34,966 nt of DNA from Streptomyces iakyrus (GCF_000717055.1 NZ_JNXI01000043.1:1-34966), one strand, 5' to 3'; counted from the first letter of the stretch, positions 1-9,562 are shown. Translations and numbers: made by a program. The notes: generated by a model not told the origin, from the sequence alone.

Positions 1-99
1 GTCGCCCTGGTGCGCTGGCTCGGCTCCGGACGACAGGACTCCCTGCTGTCGGTGGAGAACACGGTCGGCGTCGCCAACCCCGGAGGCGAAGCCGTATGA
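1..99 (+). CDS. C-terminal end of an unidentified protein (partial)
   Basis: An open frame enters from the left edge and ends at a TGA at 97-99, giving the last 32 residues, which include the stretch LLSVENTVGVANPG. The ending resembles the tail of sugar-phosphate isomerase/epimerase TIM barrels, where a 'SIEHED'-like strand lies near the C-terminus, but the piece is too short to be sure. It points the same way as the aldehyde dehydrogenase that starts 58 bases later, so the two may share a transcript. Function is left open. Confidence 0.5.
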   Translation, partial: VALVRWLGSGRQDSLLSVENTVGVANPGGEAV

Positions 100-157
100 C
101 CACCCACCGATCGTGCCCGCTCAACACCAGCCTTCGATCAGCGAAAGAGCCACGCGC

Positions 158-1642
158 ATGACTGACACGCTCACCGTCCCCTCTGGGGAGGCGGAAGTCC
201 TGGAATCCGTCCCCCGTGGCTTCCTCGCCCACGACTGGCAACCAGCCACCGGTGGCCGCACCTTCGAGGTGCGCAACCCCGCGACCGAGAAAGTCATCGC
301 CACCGTCGCCGACTGCGGCGCACAGGACGCGGTGAAGGCACTGGACGCGGCGGCCGCGGCCGCCGACCAGTGGGCCCTCACCAGCCCCCGGGACCGCGCG
401 AGAGTCTTGCACCGGCTCACCGACTCCCTGACCGAACACCGTGAGCGTCTGGCCCAGATCATCACCCTGGAGATCGGCAAGACCATCACCGAAGCGCGGG
501 GCGAGGCCGACTACGCCGCAGCGTATTTCCGCTGGTACGCAGAGGAAGCGGTCCGCCCGCACGGCCGCAGCACACCCTCCCCGGACGGCAGGAGTCACAT
601 CGTCACCGTCGCCGAACCGGTCGGGCCCTGCCTGCTGATCACCCCTTGGAACGTGCCGCTGGCCATGGCTGCCCGCAAGGCCGCTGCCGCCCTCGCCGCC
701 GGCTGCACCGCCGTGCTCAAGCCGGCCGCTCTCACCCCGCTGTCCTCCCTGGTGCTGGGCGAGCTGGCCCGTGAGGCGGGCGCACCCCCTGGTGTCCTGA
801 CCGTGATCACCAGCAGCGACGCGGCAGCGGTCAGTACGGCGCTGCTGGCCGATCCCCGCCTGCGCAAGCTGTCCTTCACCGGGTCCACCCCGGTCGGCAG
901 GCTGCTGCTTCAGCAGAGCGGCGCCCGGGTGCTGCGCACGTCGATGGAGCTGGGCGGCAACGCGCCGTTCCTGGTCTTCGACGACGCCGACCTCGACCTC
1001 GCGGTCCGCGAAGCGATGATCGCGAAGATGCGGCTGGGCGGACAGTCCTGTGTCGGCGCGAACCGGTTCCTGGTCCAGGAGGGAATCGCCGACGCGTTCG
1101 CCGCCGCGCTGGGCGAACGGATCGCCGCCATCCGGGTGGGTGCCCCGGACCGGGAGGACACCGAACTCGGCCCGCTGGCCGACCACCGCGCGGTGGACAA
1201 GGTCCGCCACCTCGTCGAGGACGCCGTGGCCCGCGGTGCCGTCGTCGTCGGCCAGGCGGACATCCCCGACGGGCCGGGCCACTACGCCGCCCCGACCGTG
1301 CTGGACCACGTCCCCGCCGACGCCGCGATCATGCGCGAGGAGGTCTTCGGACCTGTCGCCGCCATCCACCGGTTCTCCACCGAGGCCGAAGCCATGTCGG
1401 TTGCCAACAACACCGAGCACGGCCTGGCGTCGTACGTGATGACCTCCCACATCGACCGCGCTCGCCGAGTCGCCGCCCGTCTGCAAGCCGGAATGGTCGG
1501 CGTCAATCGCGGGCTGGTCTCCGAGGTCGCGGCGCCCTTCGGCGGGGTCAAGCAGTCCGGACTGGGCCGTGAGGGCGGGCCGGAAGGCCTACACGAGTAC
1601 CAGCAGCTCAAGTACCTGTCACTGCCCGGCTTTCACAGCTGA
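158..1642 (+). CDS. NAD(P)-dependent aldehyde dehydrogenase
   Basis: Oxidises an aldehyde to its acid in the cytoplasm; the substrate is not readable from sequence. The protein is 494 residues, normal for the ALDH superfamily. Visible motifs are TPWN (about 162-165, oxyanion Asn), the Rossmann-type SFTGSTPVG (about 239-247), MELGG with the general-base Glu at about 264, and GGQSCVG with the catalytic Cys at about 298. The C-terminal PFGGVKQSGLGREGG segment is typical of succinate-semialdehyde and glycolaldehyde/lactaldehyde dehydrogenases. I chose ATG 158 over the in-frame ATG 113 because GAAAGAG lies about 10 bases before it and homologous start regions align there. Position beside the acid-sugar genes suggests oxidation of a sugar-derived aldehyde to the acid used by the DUF1537 kinase, but this is inference. 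Confidence 0.9.
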   Translation: MTDTLTVPSGEAEVLESVPRGFLAHDWQPATGGRTFEVRNPATEKVIATVADCGAQDAVKALDAAAAAADQWALTSPRDRARVLHRLTDSLTEHRERLAQIITLEIGKTITEARGEADYAAAYFRWYAEEAVRPHGRSTPSPDGRSHIVTVAEPVGPCLLITPWNVPLAMAARKAAAALAAGCTAVLKPAALTPLSSLVLGELAREAGAPPGVLTVITSSDAAAVSTALLADPRLRKLSFTGSTPVGRLLLQQSGARVLRTSMELGGNAPFLVFDDADLDLAVREAMIAKMRLGGQSCVGANRFLVQEGIADAFAAALGERIAAIRVGAPDREDTELGPLADHRAVDKVRHLVEDAVARGAVVVGQADIPDGPGHYAAPTVLDHVPADAAIMREEVFGPVAAIHRFSTEAEAMSVANNTEHGLASYVMTSHIDRARRVAARLQAGMVGVNRGLVSEVAAPFGGVKQSGLGREGGPEGLHEYQQLKYLSLPGFHS

Positions 1643-1984
1643 GCAAGCGGACACGAGCGCGTGGCTCACCCGCGTCCGGGCCGGGCAACGCGGTGATCGC
1701 GGTGACGATCTCTCCTCGACGTGCACTGGCGGCGCGGCCAAGTCCGCCCTGATGGCCGCCGGTCTCCTGCGGCGGCCTTGGCGAAGGGGCGTCACTGGGA
1801 CGCATACGGAGCATCTGGGAGGACAACTCCCAGATGCCGATCAGCCGCTCAACGGCGTGGTGTCGAGGTTGCCCGTTCTTCGCGGCCATCCTGGTGAGGC
1901 CGTGGACGGCCCCGCACCCGTGTCGACTCGGTCGCCAGCCCGCCGCCGTCGTCCAGCAGGATGAAGGTGCGATGGGTCCAGTGG
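1643..1984. other. Convergent intergenic region with no convincing gene
   Basis: This 342-base gap separates the aldehyde dehydrogenase from the convergent LysR gene. Open frames exist on both strands, but they are continuations or shadows of the neighbours without recognisable domains. The only clear structure is the hairpin at 1811-1837. A minus-strand stretch reading WTHRTFILLDDGGG near 1920-1975 looks protein-like, but I could not assign it to a family; it may be a decayed gene fragment. Confidence 0.5.
1811..1837. terminator. Hairpin terminator between convergent genes
   Basis: GCATCTGGGAG and CTCCCAGATGC form a perfect 11-bp stem around the loop GACAA. It lies between the stop codons of two convergent genes and so could end transcription from both sides. 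There is no T-run, as is usual for actinobacterial intrinsic terminators. Confidence 0.6.
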
Positions 1985-2887
1985 TCACACTGGTGCGGAA
2001 TCGTTTTCGAGCCGGCTCGTCTGGGCCCGCAGCCATGCCGTCAGCCGGCGGACACGTCCGTTCTGCTCGGGTGATCGACGGCTGAGGAGGTGGTAGCTGG
2101 TGCCGTCGGGGACGAAACCGAAGGGTGCGACGAGTTGCCCACGCTCCAGGTCGTCGCGTGCGACGGCATACGGGGCGATGGCGACACCGACGCCGGCCGC
2201 GGCGGCCTGGAGGGTCAGGTAGAAGTGTTCCAGGGTCTGCTGGGAGGCGGGCTCTGCTTTCATGCCGGTGATACGTCGCCAGTCGTCCCACGCCTGCGGC
2301 CGTGTATCGGTGTGCAGAAGGTTTACCTGCGCTACGCCGACGGTGCCGGTCAGATGGGTCGCGAGATCGGGCCGGCAGACCGGTCCGATCCGCTCTGCGA
2401 ACAAGCGGGTCCTGCTCGCCTCTTCGGGGAACGGGAAGTCGTCTCGGCGGATCGCGAGATCGATGTCGTGCCGCTCGAAGAAGACGGGGCCGCCGCCGGC
2501 GGACAGGTGGACGGCGACGTCCGGCACGTTCACGGCCAGATCCGGGAGCCGGGGAATGAGCCACCGCATCAGAAGTGTGGGCTCACACGAGAGGGTGAGT
2601 GGTCCTGCGGGTGTGCGGTGTGAGATCTGCCGGGCTGCCGCATCGACCTGATCGAGTGCGTCCCGGACGACGGCCGCCAGCTGGCGAGCCTGCGGGGTCG
2701 GGCGCAGGGCGCGCGTCTGTCGCTCGAACAGCGATATTCCGAGGCACCGTTCAAGGTTCTGGATCTGTCGGCTCACCGCGCCGTGCGTGACGTGCAGTTC
2801 CTTCGCGGCAGCGGTCATGCTCGCGTGCCGGACGGTCGCCTCGAAGGGCAGCAGCGTGTTCAGAGGGGGAAGGGCCGACCATCGCAT
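1985..2887 (-). CDS. LysR-family regulator (GcvA-like) of the acid-sugar genes
   Basis: A 300-residue LysR transcription factor. The N-terminal winged helix (about residues 7-66) contains the classic FEATVRHASMTAAAKELHVTH...AVSRQIQNLE recognition region. The remainder is the two-lobed substrate-binding effector domain. PPLNTLLPFEA at the start and the dense helix-turn-helix resemble GcvA-type LysR proteins. It is divergent from the DUF1537 kinase, with 110 bases between start codons and a perfect palindrome in between, so it very probably controls the kinase-pdxA2-barrel operon and itself. The effector is probably a four-carbon acid or a phosphorylated intermediate (inference). The start is the ATG at 2885-2887 (minus strand); no strong Shine-Dalgarno sequence precedes it. 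Confidence 0.9.
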   Translation of the reverse strand: MRWSALPPLNTLLPFEATVRHASMTAAAKELHVTHGAVSRQIQNLERCLGISLFERQTRALRPTPQARQLAAVVRDALDQVDAAARQISHRTPAGPLTLSCEPTLLMRWLIPRLPDLAVNVPDVAVHLSAGGGPVFFERHDIDLAIRRDDFPFPEEASRTRLFAERIGPVCRPDLATHLTGTVGVAQVNLLHTDTRPQAWDDWRRITGMKAEPASQQTLEHFYLTLQAAAAGVGVAIAPYAVARDDLERGQLVAPFGFVPDGTSYHLLSRRSPEQNGRVRRLTAWLRAQTSRLENDSAPV

Positions 2888-2899
2888 GCGTGAACTCTA

Positions 2900-2916
2900 C
2901 TCACAGGTCCTGTGAG
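2900..2916. promoter_or_regulatory. Palindromic LysR operator candidate in the divergent promoter
   Basis: CTCACAGG-T-CCTGTGAG is a perfect inverted repeat with one central base, 13 bases upstream of the LysR start and about 80 bases upstream of the kinase start. A half-site-like GTCACAG recurs further right, before the kinase. The placement fits a LysR site that represses its own gene and activates the divergent operon. Confidence 0.55.
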
Positions 2917-2997
2917 AACGAATCGTTTGTCCTGCTCCTTCACCTCGACGACCATTGATCTGGTCACAGATGAGGGTGACTGACGGAGAGGTGGGGC

Positions 2998-4193
2998 ATG
3001 ACATTCCGCGACCACGTGCGGCAGGGGATCGCCATCCTGGCGGATGACCTCACCAGCGCCGGGGACGGTGCCGCACCGTTCCGCCAGGCAGGTCACGAGG
3101 CCCGGATCCTGCTCACCACCACGGAAGGAGTGCCGCGGCACGCCGTGGGCGTGAGTGCCGTTGACCTTGGAAGCCGGTCGCTGGACGAGGAGGCTGCCGC
3201 TGCGCGTACGTGGCGGGCGGCCCGCCTGTTCGCCGGCTCGGAGTTGCTCTTCAAGACGGTGGACTCCACCCTGCGCGGTCATGTCGCGGCAGAGGTCCGG
3301 GCCGCAAGGGCGGGATCGCGGAGGCGGGCCGTCGTCATCGCTCCGGCCTTCCCCGCGGAGGGCAGAGTGACGGTGGAGGGCGTCCAGTGCGTGTGGGGCG
3401 TACCGGTTCACGAGAGCGACTATGCCAACGACCCGGTGCACCCCGTGCGGTGCTCGGATCTCGCCGTGCTGTTCCCGGAGGCCGTTCTCGGTCGGCCGGA
3501 CCGGGCCGCCGAGCTGCCCGAACTGATCGGTGACGGCGGCCTGATCGTCTACTCCGCCGCCGAAGACGTCGACCTGGACCGTCTGGTGGCGGCGGTCCCG
3601 CGACTCGACGAAGTGTTGTGGGTCGGCTCCCCAGGTCTGGCGGCTGCTCTGGCCCGCAGGTGTGCACGTGCTACGGACAGGACCGCGTCACTGCCCACCC
3701 CGCGGCCGGTCCGACGTCCGCTGATCGTGGTCGGCAGCACCAACCCGGCGACCCGACGGCAGTTGGCCGAGCTGCACACCAGGGTGGACGTCCAGGGTGT
3801 CACCGTCGGCGTTGATCCGGCCCCGGCCGTGAAAACGCTGCGAGGCCTGACGGCTCCCGTGCTCACGCTACAGACACCCGATGAACGCCACACACCACAG
3901 ACCGCGCAAGTACTGGCCCGCTCTCAGGCAGCAGTCGTCCGGGCGCTGGCCGAGGACCACACGGTCGACGCACTCGTCGTCACCGGGGGAGAAACAGCCA
4001 CCACCGTGCTCCAGCCCCTCGGCGCCACCGGCATCGACCTGCTCGACGAGCCCGAACCCGGCGTCGTCCGCGGATCTCTCACCGGACGACTCCCCCTTCC
4101 TGTGCTGATCAAGGCAGGAGGCTTCGGCGACGACGCCGTGCTCCTGCGCCTGTGTCACCTCATTCGACAGCGCCTCGACCCCGGAGAGCACGC

Positions 4194-4197
<4 letters not shown>
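2998..4197 (+). CDS. Four-carbon acid sugar kinase (DUF1537 family)
   Basis: Predicted ATP-dependent kinase that phosphorylates the 4-hydroxyl of a C4 sugar acid such as D-threonate, L-threonate or D-erythronate. At 399 residues it fits the family. The N-terminal domain begins IAILADDLTSAGDGAAPF, the family's characteristic ADDLTGA-type motif. The C-terminal domain carries GGETATTVLQPLG and ends VLIKAGGFGDDAVL, matching the nucleotide-binding signature (GGETA and KxGGFG). The start ATG has GGAGAGG 7 bases upstream. Its last codon overlaps the next start (ATGA at 4194-4197), so kinase and PdxA2 are translationally coupled. Pairing with PdxA2 rather than with an aldolase points to D-threonate or D-erythronate type substrates over L-threonate; the exact isomer is not readable. 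Confidence 0.88.
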
Positions 4198-5183
<986 letters not shown>

Positions 5184-5224
5184 CCCACCGACCCACATCA
5201 GTCCGGCAAAGACAGAAGGACACC

Positions 5225-5884
5225 ATGGACTTCATCTTCATGCTCACCCGCGACGACCGCACTGTCACCGACTGCCTCGAAGTCCTCGACACCATCGAGG
5301 ACCTCGGCATCACCCACATCGGATTCAAGGACATCGGCGTCGATCCCGACACCCTCGCCCAACTCCACGACCGCATCAGGAACATGGGCGCCACCACTTA
5401 CCTCGAAGTCGTCAGCACCCACCGGGACCAAGCCCTTGCCTCGGTACGGACGGCCACCGAACTCGGCGTCGACTGGCTGATGGGCGGCACCTGGATCGGG
5501 GAGACTCTCCACCTCCTGCGCGGCACCTCCGTCGGCTACCTGCCCTTCGCCGGAGAACCCCTGGGGCACCCCACCCGCCTCGCCGGCGGCCCTGACCGCA
5601 TCGCCGACGACTGCCGACGAGCGGAGGCCGCGGGCTGCGCCGGCGTCGATCTCCTCGCGTACCGCGCCACCGATGCCGACCCTCTCGACCTGGTCCGCGC
5701 CGCCCGTGCCGCCACCACCGGCCGTCTGGTCGTCGCCGGCTCGATCACCAGCACCGACCAGATACAGGCGCTCGCATCAGCAGGGGCCGACGCCTTCACC
5801 ATCGGATCCGCCGCCTTCGACGGCTCGTTGCAGCCCCACGCCGGCGCCCTGCGCTCGCAACTGGCCCCTGTGGTGGGGCTGTAG
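5225..5884 (+). CDS. Uncharacterised TIM-barrel protein of the acid-sugar operon
   Basis: A 219-residue cytoplasmic protein with the look of a small phosphate-binding beta/alpha barrel. It has regular strand-helix alternation, a KDIGV strand at about 35-39, a GVDWLMGGTW strand at about 79-88, VVAGSIT at about 177-183 and a closing DAFTIGSAAF at about 196-205. The last two resemble the phosphate-gripping loops of HisA/HisF, TrpF and KGPDC-like barrels. AGAAGGA precedes the ATG by a few bases. It follows pdxA2 by 41 bases on the same strand, so it belongs to the same operon. It could be an isomerase, an aldolase-like enzyme or an accessory acting on the phosphorylated C3/C4 product; I do not recognise a characterised member. 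Confidence 0.75.
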   Translation: MDFIFMLTRDDRTVTDCLEVLDTIEDLGITHIGFKDIGVDPDTLAQLHDRIRNMGATTYLEVVSTHRDQALASVRTATELGVDWLMGGTWIGETLHLLRGTSVGYLPFAGEPLGHPTRLAGGPDRIADDCRRAEAAGCAGVDLLAYRATDADPLDLVRAARAATTGRLVVAGSITSTDQIQALASAGADAFTIGSAAFDGSLQPHAGALRSQLAPVVGL

Positions 5885-5915
5885 CGGCAACCTCCGCGAA
5901 CCTGCGAGGTGGGCG

Positions 5916-5933
5916 GCGAGGAGCGCTCCTTGC
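5916..5933. terminator. Weak palindrome downstream of the barrel gene
   Basis: AGGAGCGCTCCT is a perfect 12-base palindrome, extended by three further pairs (one G-T), about 35 bases after the barrel gene's stop. It could act as the operon terminator, but the hairpin would have almost no loop. Confidence 0.3.
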
Positions 5934-6014
5934 GTGCGAGGAGTCGTCACCGTTTCGGGCCTATTGACTCCGCCCTGAGCTCCTGCAATTCTCTGTGCCA
6001 GATAATAGCACAAT

Positions 6015-6031
6015 ATGCCACAATGTGGAAT
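6015..6031. promoter_or_regulatory. Palindromic operator candidate upstream of the oxidase
   Basis: CCACA-A-TGTGG (6018-6028), with flanking AT...AT, lies in an unusually AT-rich patch about 140 bases before the oxidase start. Its pattern (TTCCACATTGTGG read on the minus strand) resembles IclR- or FadR-like operators. GATAAT at 6001-6006 could be part of a promoter, but I see no well-spaced -35 box. Confidence 0.4.
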
Positions 6032-6169
6032 AGTGAGACTGGGTGAGAGTCCCAACGCGGGACGAAATGTGAGCAATCGGACCCCTAGGGGCCGTCCTCT
6101 CCAGGTCGCCACAAAGCATCCTCACGCTCGGGCCCAGCTTGCGGCCCGGCGATACGAAAGGAAAGCCCT

Positions 6170-7309
6170 GTGTCAGCTGCGGGGAAGCGCGTCGCGGTTG
6201 TCGGCGTGGGAACGATGGGCAGCCAGGCCGCCTGGAGGCTGGCCGCCCGGGGTGCCGAGGTCGTCGGCTACGACCGGTTCGCGCCCGGTCACGACCGCAG
6301 TGCCGCAGGCGGCGAGACCCGGGTCTTCCGCAGCGTGCAGACCCACGACGGCCGCTATGTGCCGCTCGTCCGGCACGCCGACGCGCTCTGGAAGCAGTTG
6401 CAGGCGGAGACCGGGCGGGAACTGCGCCGTCTGACCGGAGCCCTGGTCATGGGGCCGGCCGATGACCCCGAGATGCGTACCGTCATGGACGGCATCGCCG
6501 AGCACGGCCTCGAACACGAGGTGATCGACACCGAGGCGATGACGAAGCGTTTCCCGCAGTTCCGCGTCGACGACGGCGACCTGGTCATCCTCGACTCCCA
6601 CGCGGGGTTCGTCCGCCCCGAGCTGACGGTCCAGACAGCGGCCCGGCGCGCCGAGGAGCTAGGGGCCCGGATCCGCCGCTACACGCCGGTGCGGGAAGTC
6701 ACCCCGGTCGCCGGGGGAGGAGTGGAGATCCGCACCGACACCGCCATTGAGCGCTTCGACGCCGCCGTCGTCACCCCCGGTCCCTGGGTGGGCGACCTGT
6801 TGCCCGACCTGCCGTGGGCCGTGAGCATCTACCGCACGATCAGCGCCTGGTTCCTGCCCCACCAGGAGCACCCGGCAGACGCCGAGCGTCCTGCCTTCAT
6901 CCGCTGCGGCGACACCCCCTTCTACGGCATCCCGTCCCCGGACGGCCTGGCCGTCAAGCTGGGGCTGCCCCAGCCGCACCACAAGCTCGTGGACGATCCC
7001 AACCGGCTGAACCGGACCGTCGCACCGGAGGAACTGGAGACCTTCACCACGGCGGTGCGACGCCACCTGCCCGGCCTGAACCCCGACCCGGTGCGCCTGT
7101 CCGTCTTCATGGAGGGCTACACCGACAGCACCCGCCCGCTCGTCGGCCCCCTGCCGGGCTGTGACGACATCATCCTGCTGGCCGGCTTCTCCGGCCAAGG
7201 CTTCAAGATCTCGCCCGCCATGGGCGACATCGCCGCGGACCTCGCCCTTCAGGGCCGCACCCCCCAGCCGATCGACTTCATCACCACGAACGGCCGCACC
7301 GCGGCCTGA
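6170..7309 (+). CDS. FAD-dependent N-methylamino-acid oxidase (sarcosine/N-methyl-Trp oxidase-like)
   Basis: A 379-residue flavoenzyme of the MSOX/SolA type, which oxidises an N-methyl or secondary amino acid to the amino acid plus formaldehyde and H2O2. The N-terminal dinucleotide motif is VAVVGVGTMGSQAAWRLA, followed by YDR. GLAVKLGLP carries a Lys at the place of the oxygen-activating Lys of MSOX. The C-terminus has AGFSGQGFK, the family fingerprint. Where MSOX and MTOX have the Cys that binds FAD covalently (CMYT), this protein reads MEGYT, so the Cys is absent and FAD is probably non-covalent. The start is GTG 6170 with AAAGGAAAG upstream. The nearby Lrp/AsnC gene is a plausible amino-acid-responsive regulator. 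The substrate is not identifiable. Confidence 0.85.
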   Translation: MSAAGKRVAVVGVGTMGSQAAWRLAARGAEVVGYDRFAPGHDRSAAGGETRVFRSVQTHDGRYVPLVRHADALWKQLQAETGRELRRLTGALVMGPADDPEMRTVMDGIAEHGLEHEVIDTEAMTKRFPQFRVDDGDLVILDSHAGFVRPELTVQTAARRAEELGARIRRYTPVREVTPVAGGGVEIRTDTAIERFDAAVVTPGPWVGDLLPDLPWAVSIYRTISAWFLPHQEHPADAERPAFIRCGDTPFYGIPSPDGLAVKLGLPQPHHKLVDDPNRLNRTVAPEELETFTTAVRRHLPGLNPDPVRLSVFMEGYTDSTRPLVGPLPGCDDIILLAGFSGQGFKISPAMGDIAADLALQGRTPQPIDFITTNGRTAA

Positions 7310-7322
7310 GCAGGGTGACGAG

Positions 7323-7502
7323 GACAGTGGCCCCACCGACCCGACGGCGGCCTGGCTGTCCGAGTACCTGATCGACGGCGTCGACGCCTATGTGGATCTC
7401 CACAGCGGCGGAGTCGACCAGCGTCTGCTCGACTTCGTCTGCCACCGACTGGCCACCGACGAACAACTGGGGGCGAGGGTCAAGGCCATCCCCCACACCT
7501 GA
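7323..7502 (+). pseudogene. Probable remnant of an M14 (AstE/AspA-type) deacylase
   Basis: Between the oxidase and the Lrp gene, frame 3 reads PTDPTAAWLSEYLIDGVDAYVDLHSGG and then a tail ending at TGA 7500-7502. The segment up to DLHSGG looks like the zinc-site strand of succinylglutamate desuccinylase/aspartoacylase-family enzymes, where a '...ADAVVDLHSGG' stretch is diagnostic. The rest of such an enzyme (about 300 residues, with the upstream HxxE site) is absent. It has no start of its own and continues in frame from the shadow of the oxidase gene. I read it as a short leftover of a deleted gene; chance similarity is possible. Confidence 0.4.
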
Positions 7503-7601
7503 ACCGAGAACCCACTTCGTCGCGCACCTGCTCGGCGACGCCGCACACTCTGCCTGGCCGCGTGGAGAAGCACACCGACGAGCACGCCCCGGAGGTCCAC
7601 A

Positions 7602-8036
7602 GTGGACGCCATCGACGAGAAGATCATCGCGGAGCTGACCCGCAACGCCCGCGTTTCGCACTCCGAGCTGGCCGGCAAGGTGCTGCTGTCCCGCAACGCG
7701 GTGCGCCAGCGCGTCGAACGTCTGGAGCGTCAAGGCCACATCGCCGGTTACACCATCGTCCGCGCGGGCTACGACACCGGGGACGTCGTCTCGGCGCTCG
7801 TACTCGTCCACCGCCAGGACCGTATGCGTGGCGGCGATGTCCTGGCCGCGCTCAAGTGCATCCCTGAGGTCGTGATCTGCGAGATCCTCAGCGGCGACTT
7901 CGACATCATGGTGCGCCTGGAGGCGGCCTCGCTGGAACGCGTACGGGGCATCCGGGAGGACATCGCCCAGATGCCCGGTGTACGGGACACGGTCACCGCG
8001 CTCACCTTGTCCACCGTCGTCAACCGCCGTCGCTGA
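7602..8036 (+). CDS. Lrp/AsnC-family transcriptional regulator
   Basis: A 144-residue feast/famine regulator. Residues about 1-60 are the AsnC winged helix (DEKIIAELTRNARVSHSELAGKV, then SRNAVRQRVERLERQGHIAGYT). Residues about 65-140 are the RAM ligand-binding domain (VVSALVLVH, GDFDIMVRLEA, MPGVRDTVTALTLSTVV). The start is GTG 7602 with GGAGGT 5 bases upstream. Such proteins bind an amino acid and control amino-acid catabolic genes. Likely targets are the upstream oxidase and/or the convergent homoserine dehydrogenase-aldehyde dehydrogenase operon. A perfect hairpin follows 17 bases after the stop. Confidence 0.92.
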   Translation: MDAIDEKIIAELTRNARVSHSELAGKVLLSRNAVRQRVERLERQGHIAGYTIVRAGYDTGDVVSALVLVHRQDRMRGGDVLAALKCIPEVVICEILSGDFDIMVRLEAASLERVRGIREDIAQMPGVRDTVTALTLSTVVNRRR

Positions 8037-8053
8037 GAGCGGGGTTCGGCGGA

Positions 8054-8078
8054 GCCGGGATGAGCAGCGCATCCCGGC
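8054..8078. terminator. Hairpin between convergent Lrp and aldehyde dehydrogenase genes
   Basis: GCCGGGATG and CATCCCGGC form a perfect 9-bp GC-rich stem around AGCAGCG. It lies between the stop codons of two convergent genes and probably serves the Lrp gene and perhaps both directions. There is no T-tract. Confidence 0.65.
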
Positions 8079-8131
8079 GTCCTTCCCGGTCACTGGTCGT
8101 ACCAGGGGTTCGCGCTCGGCGCGGAAGGCGG

Positions 8132-9562
8132 TCACTGGACCACTTCGCTGATGTGGTTGACGCAGACGACCTTGGGCTGGGTCATCTCCTCGAAGGCGAA
8201 GCGCACGCCTTCGCGGCCCATGCTGCCGTACTTGTACCCGCCGAACGGCATGGCGTCGAAGCGGTAGTCGGACGAGTCGTTGATCATCACTCCGCCGGCC
8301 TCCAGCAGCCGGGCCGCGGTCAGGGCGCGGTCCAGGCGCGAGGTGAAGATGCCGGCGTGGAGGCTGTAGTCGATGGCGTTGGCCTGTTCGATGGCGTCTT
8401 CGAAGGACGTGAACGGCTGCAGTACGACGACCGGGGCGAACACCTCCTCCTGCCAGATCGAGCAGGTCGCGGGGACGTCTTCCAGGACGGTCGGCGTGTA
8501 CAGGGAGCCGGTGGCGTCGTTGCCGCACAGCAATACCGCGCCCTGGGCCACCGCCGTGTCGACCTTGGCCCGGGTGGCGGCCGCGGCCTCCTGGGTGATC
8601 ATGGGGCCTACGTCGGTGCGCTCGTCGAGCGGGTCGCCGACGCGCAGCAGCCTGGTGCGGGCGACGAAGGCGTCGCGGAAGCGCTCGTAGACCTCGGCCG
8701 CGATGAGGATCCGCTGGGTGCCGATGCAGTTCTGGCCCGCGGCCCAGAACGCGCCGGAGACGCACGAGACCACGGCCTCGTCCAGGTCTGCGTCGTCCAT
8801 GACGATGACCGGGGCGTTGCCGCCGAGGTCCATGGCGAGCTTCTTCAGGCCGGCCGTGCGGGAGATGGCCTCGCCGGTGGCGAATCCGCCGGTGAAGGAC
8901 ACCATGCGAACGTCGGGGGCGGCCACGATCGCGGCAGCGATGCCGGCATCGCCGTTGACGACCGTGACGATCTCCTCGGGCAGGCCGGCCTCGATGAGGG
9001 TGTCGACCAGGCGCAGCGCGGACAGCGGTGTCAGCACGGACGGTTTGAGGATGACCGCGTTGCCGCCGGCGATGGCCGGGCCGAGCTTGTGGGCGCCCAG
9101 GTTGAGGGGGTCGTTGAACGGGGTGATGGCGGCGATGATGCCCAGCGGTTCGCGGGTGAACCAGCCCAGCCGTTTCTCCGAGCCCTCATAGGAGTCGAAG
9201 GGGATGACCTCGCCGGCGTTGCGCCGTGCCTCCGCGCCGGACAGGGACAGGGTGTTGACCGCGCGGGCGACTTCCTTGCGGGCCTGGACGATGGTCTTGC
9301 CGGCCACACTGACGATCAGTCGGGCGAAGGACTCCGCCCGCCGCTCGACCAGGTGGGCGGCGCGTTCCAGGACCGCGGCCCTGGAGGCGCGGGAGAGCGC
9401 GGCCGCGGTGCGGCGCCCGCACCTGGCCTGCTGCAGGATGCCGCCGACGGCGCTCACGTCGACGGTGGGCACCGAGGCGATGACCTCGCCGGTGTAGGGG
9501 TTGTGCACGGGCGCCGTGTCGGCGCCCAGTTCGACGCCGGCGGCCACGATGGTCTCAGACAC
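8132..9562 (-). CDS. Aldehyde dehydrogenase (semialdehyde type), coupled to homoserine dehydrogenase
   Basis: A 476-residue ALDH. ITPFN (Asn about 150), [10 protein letters not shown] (about 221-230) and GQNCIGTQ (Cys about 279) are in place. The usual general-base Glu of the ELGG motif is replaced by Asp (MDLGGN, about 244-249). The [18 protein letters not shown] segment resembles phosphonoacetaldehyde, sulfoacetaldehyde and other semialdehyde dehydrogenases. The start is the GTG at 9560-9562 (minus strand) with AGGAG upstream; it overlaps the homoserine dehydrogenase stop by 8 bases, so the two are translationally coupled. Together they could take homoserine through aspartate semialdehyde to aspartate, but this is inference from pairing. 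An upstream in-frame extension lies inside the neighbour gene and was rejected. Confidence 0.88.
   Translation of the reverse strand: MSETIVAAGVELGADTAPVHNPYTGEVIASVPTVDVSAVGGILQQARCGRRTAAALSRASRAAVLERAAHLVERRAESFARLIVSVAGKTIVQARKEVARAVNTLSLSGAEARRNAGEVIPFDSYEGSEKRLGWFTREPLGIIAAITPFNDPLNLGAHKLGPAIAGGNAVILKPSVLTPLSALRLVDTLIEAGLPEEIVTVVNGDAGIAAAIVAAPDVRMVSFTGGFATGEAISRTAGLKKLAMDLGGNAPVIVMDDADLDEAVVSCVSGAFWAAGQNCIGTQRILIAAEVYERFRDAFVARTRLLRVGDPLDERTDVGPMITQEAAAATRAKVDTAVAQGAVLLCGNDATGSLYTPTVLEDVPATCSIWQEEVFAPVVVLQPFTSFEDAIEQANAIDYSLHAGIFTSRLDRALTAARLLEAGGVMINDSSDYRFDAMPFGGYKYGSMGREGVRFAFEEMTQPKVVCVNHISEVVQ

Noticed and set aside
1643..1984. Hidden gene in the convergent gap
   Set aside because: No frame has both a credible start and a known domain; only a hairpin is supported.
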